A program made the translations under genes and the position numbers. The notes beneath the pieces were generated by a model. That model ran no database searches. It was not told the DNA's origin and saw only the letters and a program-made list of their open reading frames with translations. From assembly GCF_009873495.1 (NCBI RefSeq), contig NZ_CP046703.1:3638501-3702500 (forward strand): DNA of 64,000 nucleotides, given 5' to 3'. Origin of the DNA: Nostoc sp. ATCC 53789 (GTDB lineage Bacteria > Cyanobacteriota > Cyanobacteriia > Cyanobacteriales > Nostocaceae). Positions within the stretch are counted from its first letter, which is position 1. Each line of letters begins with the position of its first letter. This document shows, piece after piece, positions 53,294 through 62,945 of this stretch.

Positions 53294-56200
53294 TTAACTT
53301 TGAGTTTGAGCCAGAATTGGTAAGCTAATGACAAATTCTGTTCCTTCACCTGGAGTAGAATTTACATTTAGATTGCCACTGTGTTTTTCTACAACAATAG
53401 AATGAGCGATCGCTAATCCTAATCCCGTTCCTTTACCAACACCTTTAGTAGTAAACAAATGCTCAAATATTTTTTCTTTGACTGACTCGCTCATCCCCAC
53501 CCCATTATCAGCAATCTTTACTTCAACCTGTTGATATTTTAAGGAGGTGGTAATTGTAATTCGATTCGGATTAGCTTTAATATCCTCAAATGTCCGATCT
53601 GTATTTGATTCATCCAAGGCATCAATAGAATTCGCTAGGATATTCATAAATACTTGATTTAATTGCCCTGGAAAGCATTCAACTGGCGGCAAGTTACTGT
53701 AGTTAGTCACTACCTCAATTGCTGGACGATGTTCATTAGCTTTGAGACGATGTTTTAAAATTAGAATTGTACTATCAATCCCTTCGTGAATGTTAAATGG
53801 AACTTTGTAATCTCTATCGGCACGAGAAAAAGTTCGGAGGCTCGTACTAATATTTTCTAGCCTCTCACAGGCCATAGTCATCGAATCAATTATCTTGGGT
53901 AAGTCTTCTAATGTATAATCTAAATCAATTTCTTCAGCATGGTTGATGATTTCATCCCCCGGCTCGGAAAACTTTTCTTGATACAGTTTTAAGTGTTCAG
54001 AAATATCAAGAAATATGGGTTTTGCTTGTTTGAGACTGGCAGCAATAAAGCCCAAAGGATTATTCATTTCGTGAGCTACCCCAGCCACTAAGTTACCCAA
54101 TGCAGACATTTTTTCGCTCTGGACGATTTGTAATTGAGCTTGTTGCAAATCTTCTAAAGCTTGCCCGGCTTGCTGATAAAGTTTGGCATTTTCTAAGGCA
54201 ATTGCTGCTTGGGAAGATAGTAGGTTAATTACTTGTAAACGATTAGTAGTAAATACCCCTTGATTCAGTTGATTTTCTAGGTAGATAATCCCCACCAAAT
54301 GACCTTGGTTAATAATGGGTGTACATAATACACTTTGAGGTTGATGTAGGAGCATATATTCCCCAATGACACCGGGAATATTTGTTTTGCAATTATCTAT
54401 GATGACAGTTTCTTGAGTATTTTTAACGTAATTGATCAGTTTTATGGGAATATCTTGACAAGTGTCTAGTAGTTGTGAATCAAGAATGGTTTTGACATCA
54501 GTCTGAGAATTTGACTGTTGATCGATAAAGGTAATTGCCCGTACTTGCCAAATATCTTCTTGAGGAAGAATTAATACAGATGTTTTTGCACCTGAATTTT
54601 CTAGGATAATGCGGGTGAGGCTGCTGATGAGTACATCTAATTCGATACAACTAGAGATAGTTTGAGCGGCTTTGAGAATGCAGGTCAAATCTAGAGTATC
54701 AGAAATATTAGTACTGCTGGTAGCGCAAGTAGATATACTGCCAATAGTGGTTATGCTTTCTAAGGGATTAAAGTAGAATTCTTGCTGTTGCAAAATGGGT
54801 TTGAGTAATTTGGGATAGCGTTTTTCCAAATCATCAGTTTTGGCTTTTGCTCCCCAACGGGCATAGCAGTAATATGCCTGTTGCAGATATCCTTCTGCGG
54901 CTTTTTCTTTACCCCATTCTAGGTAAAATTTGGCAGCAAGCTCGTTAGCGATTGCTGTTTCCTGAATATAGTCATTGGCGATCGCTTCTTGGATAGCGAT
55001 TTCATAATAATCTGCGGCTTGTACGCGATCGCCAGTTACACGAGCTTGTTCAGCCAAAACTAAATTGTACTTATGCTGATAATTGACTGGCGCATGATTT
55101 GCCCATTCTTGCATTTTTGCTTGGTTTTCAGCTACTTTCTGGAGATAAAGCTGTTGCTGTGCTTCATTTACCTGAGAACAAAGAGCTAACAAACTCAAAG
55201 ATTGATAGAAATTTCGCAAAGGAACAATTAATAAGCCTGCTGCTCCCTGCTCATACTGCTCAAATTTTTGGGAATATTCCCAAGCAGGTTCGTATTCGCC
55301 AAAAAGATAAGCTAGAAGAGTTTTTGCTAGATAGACATAACAAATCCCATTAATATTGTTAGTTGCAATCAAAGTTGGTAACATCTCTTCTTCGTGAAAA
55401 TGCTTACCAATTAAACAGCAGGGATTAACCACTTCTCCTTGTAAATTTAAAACTGTCTGCCGCCAAATATTTCCCCAAACTAGAGATACTTCTTGTTTAA
55501 GTTGCTGCATTAGGTCGCAATATTTATCTGCCTCCAGCACTGCATTTTCTAGGTTTTCTCCACTCCAAAAGAGAAACTGACTATAGCAATTAGCACAATA
55601 ACCAACATATTCTAAATTTCCAGTTTCTAATCCACTTTGTAACCCATCTAAAAATAAACCTAACGTGGATTTAATTGAATCTTTCCAGTGTTTAATAAAT
55701 AGGCTAAATGTGAGATAAACTCTACTTTTAAGTTCTTTATTTTGAAATTTATCTAAAAGTTGTATTGCCAGTTTACCAAAGCTATATCCATCTTCAATTG
55801 CACCAATACTGCACAAAAATAATCCATAGAGACTGTAAGCTACAGCAGCCTGTGGTGAGTTGCCAGATTGAATACAAATTTTGATCATTGTAAAAATCTT
55901 GATTGGCAGCAACATCGGTTTGGCTATATAAACCGGGGCAAATAAACCCGATAAAATGCGAAGTGCGACTAATTTTTTGGGATCGGTTATTTCTGGCATA
56001 TCTGCCAATGCTGCAATTGATTGATGAACTAACATTTGTTGCAACTGGTCATATTCATCAAAAATCATTTGAGTGTTACCATCTTCAGGTAAGGTCAAAT
56101 CTAGTAATTGGAGTGCTTCTCTACCTGTGGCTATTGCTTCAATGAATTTATTTTGCGCCGTATAAGACTGGATTTGAATCTCATAAGTACGAACTTTTTC

Positions 56201-56636
56201 TAATGGAGATTTGGCGTTTTTGAGGATAATATCTACTAATGATTTGGATGACTCAAAGTTTGTATTCAGATATTCTGCTTCAGCCGCAGATTCGTAAACA
56301 GCAAGGGTCAAATCGTAGCTACTTTGCCAAGCATTTATCGGTAATAGAAGCATTGCAACTTTTAAATATTCTACTGCTGTTGCATAAGCAGTTGAGTTTT
56401 TGGCTTTACAACCAGCTATTAGATTTAATCGGGCCAGATGTTCTCGTTCGCCAGGTTCTTCCAACAACTCCAATCCGTAATTGAATTGGTTAACGATCGC
56501 AAAAATGCCTTCCTCTTGCTGATGCAAAGGTGTATTTTCCAACAACAATCGACCAATTTGCAGGTGTGTTGACTGTTTTTGTGCTTCTGGAATCAGTGAA
56601 TAAGCAGCTTGCTGGACGCGATCGTGTAAAAATTTA
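53294..56636 (-). pseudogene. multi-sensor histidine kinase, 3' fragment
   Basis: The frame is open to the IS at 56640, and the first residues (YKFLHDRVQQAAYSLIPEAQK) continue the AAA-domain C-terminus. Then come long TPR-like helical repeats (about 30-580), a GAF domain (about 632-785) and a HisKA box with H in VAGVAHEMNNPLGFI (about residue 830). The HATPase has NSIDALD, IADNGVGM and GKGTGLGLAIAHSIV. Cyanobacterial multi-kinases combine a Ser/Thr kinase, AAA ATPase, GAF and histidine kinase. Here the front end is lost, so function is unlikely. Confidence 0.9.
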
Positions 56637-56640
56637 TATA

Positions 56641-57575
56641 GAACCCATTTGACATCTTATGAGGTTTTGAATTAAGGTACTCCTCAGCATCAAAAATCCA
56701 ATACTAATGGCGTATTCCAGCAACCTCACTGATGCAGAATGGGAAATTTTTGAACCCTTATTGCAAGAGATATTACCGACTAAGAAGCAGACTCGACCGA
56801 CCAACTGGCCAAAGCGAGATATCTTCAATGGAATTCTCTATCAACTAAAAAATGGATGCAATTGGCAAGACTTACCTAAAGACTTCCCGCCTTATTCCAC
56901 CGTATATTGGCACTACAAACAGTGGCGAGCAGCAGGGGTATTTGAGGAACTGATGAGTGTATTACATGGACAAGTCCGTGAACAGGTAAAAAAAAACCGC
57001 ACTGGACGACGTTGATCATCATTGACTCCCAAGCAGTGAAAAATACCTGTAATGCCAGTGTGGAGTCGAAAGGTTTTTGTTTCTACAAAGCCACCAACGG
57101 TATTAAAAGGCATTTGGCTATTGACACCCTTGGGTTTCCCTTCTTTACGCACTGTACTCGCGCCAATGTCTCGGATGATGCCGGATTAATTGAGATGTTT
57201 ACTCTCAACATCGACTACTTCAAGTCAAAACCTATCGATATTCCCAAGATCACTATCCTGCTAGATCATGGGTATCACCCAGAATACTTGACTCAGGAGT
57301 TAGAGCAGATTTACCCAGAGATCATGACCAAAATTCAGTTTCAACTTTCTACGAAACCCTCAAAACAAGAGAAAGCGGCACAAGAAAAATCTGGATTTGT
57401 TCCGGCAATAGCCAGATGGGTAATTGAACGCTCCAATGCTTGGATGGAGCGCTGTAAAATTCTGGTTAAGAACTTTGAACGAACCCTCGTTAGTGCCACT
57501 GCCAAACTCAATCTCTGTTTCATCAGGCTAATGATTAAGAGGCTTGCAGCACCTTCTTAGATGTCAAATGGGTTC
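56641..57575 (+). mobile_element. IS5-family (two-frame) insertion sequence
   Basis: 935 bases with perfect 17-bp inverted ends GAACCCATTTGACATCT. The target duplication TATA is at 56637-56640 and 57576-57579. Removing the IS and one TATA restores the kinase frame as HSGMVVYKFLHDRV. A clean and probably recent insertion. Confidence 0.92.
56707..57560 (+). CDS. IS5-family transposase in two frames (-1)
   Basis: Frame a (56707-57015) has the N-terminal DUF4096 domain (MAYSSNLTDAEWEIFEPLLQ, YQLKNGCNWQDLPKDFPPYS). Frame b (from 57012) has the DDE core (IIIDSQAVKNTCNASVESKG, AIDTLGFPFFTHCTRANVSD, and ARWVIERSNAWMERCK with the Glu). The b frame lies at -1, and a nine-A run (56988-56996, codons GTA-AAA-AAA-AAC) fits a slippery site for programmed frameshifting, as in the IS427 group. 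The element is probably intact. Confidence 0.85.
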
Positions 57576-57579
57576 TATA

Positions 57580-58549
57580 CAACCATCCCAGAATGTTCTT
57601 GAGTAGCTGCTTGATTGTCTGAACCAACAAAAAACTTATAAACCTCACTTTGCGGCAAAATTAACCCTTCTTGCAAAGCCTTCCACAAACAATCTGCGGT
57701 TTCTACCTCCGATTGTTTGGAAACAATCGCTAATATTTTTAAATCGAATTGATTCCGAATACAAGCCGCTAGCTTCAATTGTTGTTGAGTTGCTTCTGGT
57801 AGTCTTCGTAATTGGAAGACCATAAACTCAACAACATCATCTGCTAAAGTTTGCTGATTTATTTGGGAAATATCACATTCCCAACATCCCTCTACAAAAT
57901 TGAATTGAATTAGACGGTCTTGATGTAATGATTTGAGAATCTGAGTTGCAAAAAATGGATTGCCTTGAGCTTTACGATCGACCAATTGCGAAAGAGATAA
58001 TGCCACATCCTCTGCACAATTTAACGTGTCTGCTACCAGTTGATTCAATTGTAATTGGTTTAGTGGTTTCAGGTTAAGGCTATTTACAGTTACACTTGTT
58101 TTACGAATTTCATCCAACATCACCATCAACGGATGTGCTGGAAATACTTCATTATCTCGATACGCACCAATTAACAATAAATATCCCTGGTTAGCTTCAT
58201 TCGTTAATAACTGTATGAGTTTTAATGAAGCCGAATCTACCCACTGTAAGTCATCTAAAAATATTACTAAAGGATGGTCTTTAGTTGTAAATACTTGGAG
58301 AAATTTCTGAAATAATAAATTAAATCGGTTTTGGGCGGCGTTACCTGATAACTCTGGTGCAGGGGGCTGTTTGCCAATAATTCTTTCTAATTCAGGAATT
58401 ACTTCAATGATTACTTGACCATCTTCACCTAATGCTTGAACAATTTTATTTTTCCATTCTTGTATTTTAATACTGCTTTCTGCTAGTAACTGCTCCATAA
58501 AATGACGGAAAGCTTGAACAAATGCCGAGAAAGGAATATTCCGATTAAA
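57580..58549 (-). pseudogene. multi-sensor histidine kinase, AAA-domain fragment
   Basis: The open frame from the IS66 end reads NPYFNRNIPFSAFVQAFRHF, then an AAA_16-type ATPase with Walker B LVIFLDDLQWVDSASLKLIQL, sensor region LLIGAYRDNEVF and winged-helix-like C-part (KAQGNPFFATQILKSLHQDR). It ends in-frame at TSD 57576-57579 with QEHSGMVV, continuing at 56636. The Walker A and the kinase domain that precede it in intact homologues are missing; the IS66 element begins at 58550. Confidence 0.88.
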
Positions 58550-60096
58550 GTAAGGATTCAGGTCTAAACGAGAGGAATTAAAGAAGGGGTCTGCACAGAA
58601 GAGTTAACCATCGCTTTGATAGCTTGGTCAAAAAACTCAATTACAGAGCGTCCTTGACGGCGACAAGTTTGTATAACAGTCAATAAATTAGCAGTATCTT
58701 GGAATCGCTTCATAGAACGAGAACCACCACTGACTTTTCGTTTTGTGACTGCTAAACGTAATGTTCGTTCTGCTAAATTATTATCAGGGGGTATGTCCGG
58801 GTGGTCTAAGAAATACCACCATTGATGAGCTTTATTACGTAAGGAGCGTAAAAGTTTACCAGCTTCTCCTCCAGCTTTATCAATCCATGAATGAATGGAA
58901 GATTCAACTTTTATTTTAAACTCGGATGCCCAACTCCAGAACTCATCAATGTTTTTAGTTTGTTGGAAGAGAGCATAGTTTTTAAAACCTTCATCTATCA
59001 GGCTGACAAATGCTGACCCAATCTCTTTGTTATTCAAGCCAGGAATTAAGATGAGTTTCTTGAAGTGACGGCGTAAATGCGCCTGACATTTCTGTTGGGC
59101 TTTCACCGGATAACCGTTATAAGCACTAAAGTCATCAGAACTGAGTACACCAGAGTAACTTGAACCCAAAATTGCCTCTAATTCGGCGCGAGAACGAGTA
59201 TCAGCCGCATGAAATAAAGCGAAATCGGTATTGGCAAAAATCCATAACCATTCTTTTACCCCTTTGATTACCCAAGGTGTTTCATCCGAATGGATATTCG
59301 GCTGGGTTTGTTTTATCCACTCTTTAAGGTTGTCAATACTTTGAGCTACGGCACCATCTATTCGTTCATTTGTGGCTACTAAAGTCCCGACTCCAATTTC
59401 TATTTCACCCAGTTCCCACAACAATTCTTGTTGTTTCTCGTATGGTAAATGCCCGTAATTATTTATCCATCCCAAGAAAGCTTGCAGTCTGATTCCTATA
59501 TCTTGTCCCGGTACTATTTCTGGCGACCAGTCTGCTGTTTGTTTTGACCCACACTCGCTGCAAATACAGGTATGTCTTTGATATTCTACGATTTCGATAG
59601 GTCTTTCTACCAACTGTGCTACTTGCTGGGTTTCTATTTTTATTGGTTCGTTACTGAATTCCTTTTGACCACAACAAAAACACACTTGCGGTCTTAATAT
59701 CTCAAACCTATCTACTCTCCCAAAACCCTTTCTCGTTTTTCCCCGATGTCCTGGCTGTCCTCCTGGTTTCCGTTTTGGCGTTTCACTCTCCCCTGCTTCA
59801 TCTTCAAGTTTTTTCTCGGTTTTTTTGAGGATGTCTGCCGACGGTGGTTTTGATGATGTTGTGCTGTCTAAGTCTCTACTAACTTTGAGTTTCTCTATTA
59901 CAGATTCTAGTTCTATTACTCTGGATTTTAGCTGTTCTATAGCTTTTGCCTGCTCCATAAGCATCTCTACCAGTTGCTCTTTCTCCAACTGTTTTAGGGT
60001 TTCAGTGTCTAGTTTTAGTGGCAGGTTTTTTTCCATAATTGCTATATTCTGCTTCCCCTACCACACTTGTCAATACCCCAGCACCTGAATCCTTAC
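58550..60096 (-). mobile_element. IS66-family insertion sequence
   Basis: 1547 bases bounded by inverted ends GTAAGGATTCAGGT. The flanking octamers (CGATTAAA and AGTAATTG) do not match, so no 8-base target duplication is present. The two flanks belong to unrelated genes (kinase and ATP-grasp), which suggests recombination or adjacent deletion after insertion. Confidence 0.88.
58564..60036 (-). CDS. IS66-family transposase (TnpC type)
   Basis: A 490-residue transposase. An N-terminal leucine-rich coiled coil (MLMEQAKAIEQLKSRVIEL) is followed by the KPPSAD motif and the GQPGHRGKTR basic stretch, zinc ligands in CFCCGQKE and CICSECGS, and the DDE core: IHSDETPWVIKG, VLSSDDFSAYNG and the C-terminal DNNLAERTLRLAVTKRKVSGGSRS with the Glu. 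Single-ORF IS66 elements without TnpA/TnpB occur in cyanobacteria. The frame is intact. Confidence 0.95.
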   Translation of the reverse strand: MEKNLPLKLDTETLKQLEKEQLVEMLMEQAKAIEQLKSRVIELESVIEKLKVSRDLDSTTSSKPPSADILKKTEKKLEDEAGESETPKRKPGGQPGHRGKTRKGFGRVDRFEILRPQVCFCCGQKEFSNEPIKIETQQVAQLVERPIEIVEYQRHTCICSECGSKQTADWSPEIVPGQDIGIRLQAFLGWINNYGHLPYEKQQELLWELGEIEIGVGTLVATNERIDGAVAQSIDNLKEWIKQTQPNIHSDETPWVIKGVKEWLWIFANTDFALFHAADTRSRAELEAILGSSYSGVLSSDDFSAYNGYPVKAQQKCQAHLRRHFKKLILIPGLNNKEIGSAFVSLIDEGFKNYALFQQTKNIDEFWSWASEFKIKVESSIHSWIDKAGGEAGKLLRSLRNKAHQWWYFLDHPDIPPDNNLAERTLRLAVTKRKVSGGSRSMKRFQDTANLLTVIQTCRRQGRSVIEFFDQAIKAMVNSSVQTPSLIPLV

Positions 60097-61361
60097 AGTA
60101 ATTGTAATCCCTTAGTCTGTAATTGCTGCTCGATATACTGCATTTGTTCGATAGTTTCTCCAGTAACGATCGCATAAAGTTCAGTGTAGATTTTTCCGTA
60201 TTTAGCCTTCTCTAAAGCCGATAAAATAATCAAGTCTTTGCGATCTAATTCTGGTTTCAAGGTTATGAGAATTGATTCTAATGTCCCCTCCATTCGGTAG
60301 CTACTGGAGTATTTAGCTACTTCTTTTCCCAGTCGCAATAGAGTATGACGCTGCAAGCACAACGGAGTAGAACCATTAACTCGGAAATTGGCATCGATCG
60401 CGTAAAATTGTCCGTCTTGATTTTCCAGCACATCAAAGCCAATCACACCGAAATACCCCTGTTTGTGGGCATAATCACCAACGTTGGCAATCATTTCAAA
60501 GAACTTGCTCATGTCAGTTTTGCCGTAGTCAATAATTCCTCCTAAATAGTTGCCTTCTGGAGTGACGAGTTGTCCGGTAGTGCCAATGAGAGTTATCTCC
60601 CCGGCTTTGTTGACATAGAACTGTACGCAGTAATTCTGCACTTCATTCTTGACGAACTCTGAGACAATAATCGTATCAAGCAACTTAATATCAAGATATT
60701 TCTTAATTTCTTCAAGGCAGTAGTTTAGATCGCTGGGACTTTTGATGATATAAGTGCCTTCTCCTGAGAGCCCGTGGGACGTTTTAATTAAGTAGGGAAA
60801 TTGTGGTAACTGAATGTCTGCGATATTGACTTGTTGCAGATTGTAGCTCTTATATTTTGGACATTGCACCCCTAGTTCTTCTAGCGTTACTTTGCTGAGT
60901 AAACGGTAATGGGTGTCTGAAGCAACAGCGTGTTTTTCAGGTTTTAGACAATCAAAAGGAAATAGAGTGATGAGTTTATCAAAGCGTTCGCTGTGGCTGA
61001 GATCGTCTAGATAAGTCGAGCAATCCATCATCTCAATATTGGAGTGCTTGAATCCCAAATGCTCTTGCCAGTATTCAAGTAGGGCCTTTGGTGGCGGAAT
61101 AATCACAATTCCGGGAATGCGATCGCCTAAGACAGCCAGATTTTTCCAAGGTTCTTTCTGACAAATCTTGTCGAAGGAGGTTTTGCTGGCTTCACTACTA
61201 CCATCTTGAATAAAATATTGTTTCCGGTTGGGATAAGCAGCCCAACTCGCAGTTGCAGGGTAATTTAAGATAAATCCATAAGATCCATCTATGATATCTT
61301 GAGCAAACAGATCAGAAAGAGTACTCCCTTGAAAATAATGAAAGTTATATTTTGAGTTCAT
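60093..61361 (-). CDS. ATP-grasp family ligase, C-terminus possibly altered
   Basis: A 422-residue protein with an ATP-grasp fold. Phosphate loop-like YLIKTSHGLSGEGTYIIKS (about residues 197-215) and IIVSEFVKNEVQ precede GVIGFDVLENQDG and YAIDANFRVNGS, whose Asp/Asn residues bind metal-ATP. The family joins carboxylates to amines or amino acids with ATP. The final codon and stop (CTG-TAA at 60093-60098) come from the IS66 end, so the original C-terminus was probably replaced. It lies upstream-adjacent to the isoaspartyl peptidase. Product unknown; peptide-like ligation is plausible. Confidence 0.8.
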   Translation of the reverse strand: MNSKYNFHYFQGSTLSDLFAQDIIDGSYGFILNYPATASWAAYPNRKQYFIQDGSSEASKTSFDKICQKEPWKNLAVLGDRIPGIVIIPPPKALLEYWQEHLGFKHSNIEMMDCSTYLDDLSHSERFDKLITLFPFDCLKPEKHAVASDTHYRLLSKVTLEELGVQCPKYKSYNLQQVNIADIQLPQFPYLIKTSHGLSGEGTYIIKSPSDLNYCLEEIKKYLDIKLLDTIIVSEFVKNEVQNYCVQFYVNKAGEITLIGTTGQLVTPEGNYLGGIIDYGKTDMSKFFEMIANVGDYAHKQGYFGVIGFDVLENQDGQFYAIDANFRVNGSTPLCLQRHTLLRLGKEVAKYSSSYRMEGTLESILITLKPELDRKDLIILSALEKAKYGKIYTELYAIVTGETIEQMQYIEQQLQTKGLQLL

Positions 61362-61556
61362 CTACTCCTCCGATAAACCACATCTATAAAGGGATGCGGT
61401 TGTTTATAAAAAATGAGTCTCCTGCATTTCCAAGTAACACTAACTTGAAAAAACAAGCCTATATATTCAAACTTGAAAACTCAGATTGAATTTTGTTTTA
61501 TTAAGTACGCATAAACTTAGCGTAGTGGGGCATAGACTATTACGAATTGGTATGAG

Positions 61557-62429
61557 TTATTTCTTGGTAAAGGCAGCCACCTTGTCTTGTCCTGCCGTCA
61601 TATAAGCACAAGCCATGTGTGATGAGTTATACGCCCAGCCAACACGTCCTTGACGGTCTATGAGGATGCACCCAGCTTCACCTTTAACCTTAGAAACCAG
61701 AGCATCGATTGCCATCTGTGCTGCTTCATCTGGGTGTCTGTCTCCAGTCAAAAAATCGATCGCAGTTTTAGCCAAAACCACCGGGATAATCGACTCGCCA
61801 TCACCTGTTGTTGAGCAACCGCCGAATTTATTATCAGCGTACAAGCCACAGCCAACGATCGCAGTGTCACCGACGCGACCTTGTTGCTGCTTCGTAGTAC
61901 CGCCAGTTGAAGTACCAGCAGCCAAGATACCGCTAGTATCCAAAGCTACGCAACCTATGGTGTTGGGGCGATCAATCACTTCTTGATCTTCCTTCCACTG
62001 CTGCCATTGCTCCTCAGCTATTAAGTCTTCTTTTTTACACATTTCGGCACCGCAATCTCTAGCGAAGCGTTCTCCACCCCGCGCTACTAGCAGCCTGGGT
62101 TTTTCATCCATAATTTTTCGGGCAACCGAGATTGGATGACGTACACCCTGAACTGCTGCGATCGCTCCCCAACTTAAAGAGCCTTCCATAATCGCCGCGT
62201 CTAACTCCACTTCTCCGTCACTGTTGAGAGTTGCGCCAAGACCAGCGTTAAATGTCGGGTCAGCTTCCAAAACACGGGTAGCTGCTTCAACAGCTTCTAC
62301 GGCAGTACCTCCACTGATTAGCACTGCCCAACCAGCTTCTACTGCTGCTGTACAGCCTGCATTGTTAGCTGCAACTTTGTCGTCTGTGATGGTTTTTGCT
62401 CCACCGTGGACAATGATGGTCGGTGTCAT
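61557..62429 (-). CDS. isoaspartyl peptidase / plant-type L-asparaginase
   Basis: A 290-residue Ntn-hydrolase. VHGGAKTITDDK begins the family pattern. NAGLGATLNSDGEVELDAAIM and RPNTIGCVALDTSG follow, the Thr at about residue 157 being the autocatalytic cleavage site and nucleophile. GRVGDTAIVGCGLYADN and GCSTTGDGE form the substrate pocket. It cleaves beta-aspartyl dipeptides and L-asparagine. In cyanobacteria this can complete cyanophycin breakdown (beta-Asp-Arg). It sits upstream of the ATP-grasp ligase on the same strand, which may be coincidence or a peptide turnover pair. Confidence 0.95.
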   Translation of the reverse strand: MTPTIIVHGGAKTITDDKVAANNAGCTAAVEAGWAVLISGGTAVEAVEAATRVLEADPTFNAGLGATLNSDGEVELDAAIMEGSLSWGAIAAVQGVRHPISVARKIMDEKPRLLVARGGERFARDCGAEMCKKEDLIAEEQWQQWKEDQEVIDRPNTIGCVALDTSGILAAGTSTGGTTKQQQGRVGDTAIVGCGLYADNKFGGCSTTGDGESIIPVVLAKTAIDFLTGDRHPDEAAQMAIDALVSKVKGEAGCILIDRQGRVGWAYNSSHMACAYMTAGQDKVAAFTKK

Positions 62430-62945
62430 ATAATTTCTTCCTGTTAGTATGAATTTTGTGGGACTGCAATCGCCTTCACGGGTTCGTCAATTAGTTGCAG
62501 CGATCGCAGGTGGTTCTGATTTAACTTGAGTAGCAACACAACGGATTCCCTGAACATTGCCATAAACTTTTTGCATAAAACTAACAATTTACAGTTTAGT
62601 TTTCAGATATCTATATTGTTATTTTTGTATTTTTTAATTTTGATTGAATCTACCAAGAGAAATAAGCAACTTAGCTAGATAATTATCTCAAAAGGAAGCT
62701 TTTCTAAAATGATTTATAGACCAATGAAGTATCAACCATGAAATTCTAAACATATAATGTTGCGCTGTGTGACGTAAAGCGTCTTGCCGCAGACGTATAG
62801 AGAACGCAGAGAGAAGGAAAAAATAAAAATTGCTTAAGTGAACTGTATGGCTTTATAGAGCCAAGATGATTCAGTGAACTAAATAGCATTTACGATAAAA
62901 AACGTAATATTCCATATTCTTCGTTTCACAAATAGGAAATAAACA
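62430..62945. other. 516-base gap, no gene called
   Basis: It holds a 29-codon minus-strand frame (62487-62576) that I do not accept as a gene, an AT-rich segment, and a repeat-like GCGTCTTGCCGCAGACG palindrome with AGAGAACGCAGAGAGAAGG at about 62775-62820. It precedes the GTG start of the ClC gene. Confidence 0.5.

Noticed and set aside
53107-53328. 73-codon frame rich in Gly and Pro
   Set aside because: It is encoded by the GTGTGGGGA repeat block and is not a gene.
62487-62576. 29-codon minus-strand frame (MQKVYGNVQGIRCVATQ)
   Set aside because: Too short and no neighbouring operon; it could be a small gene but nothing supports it.
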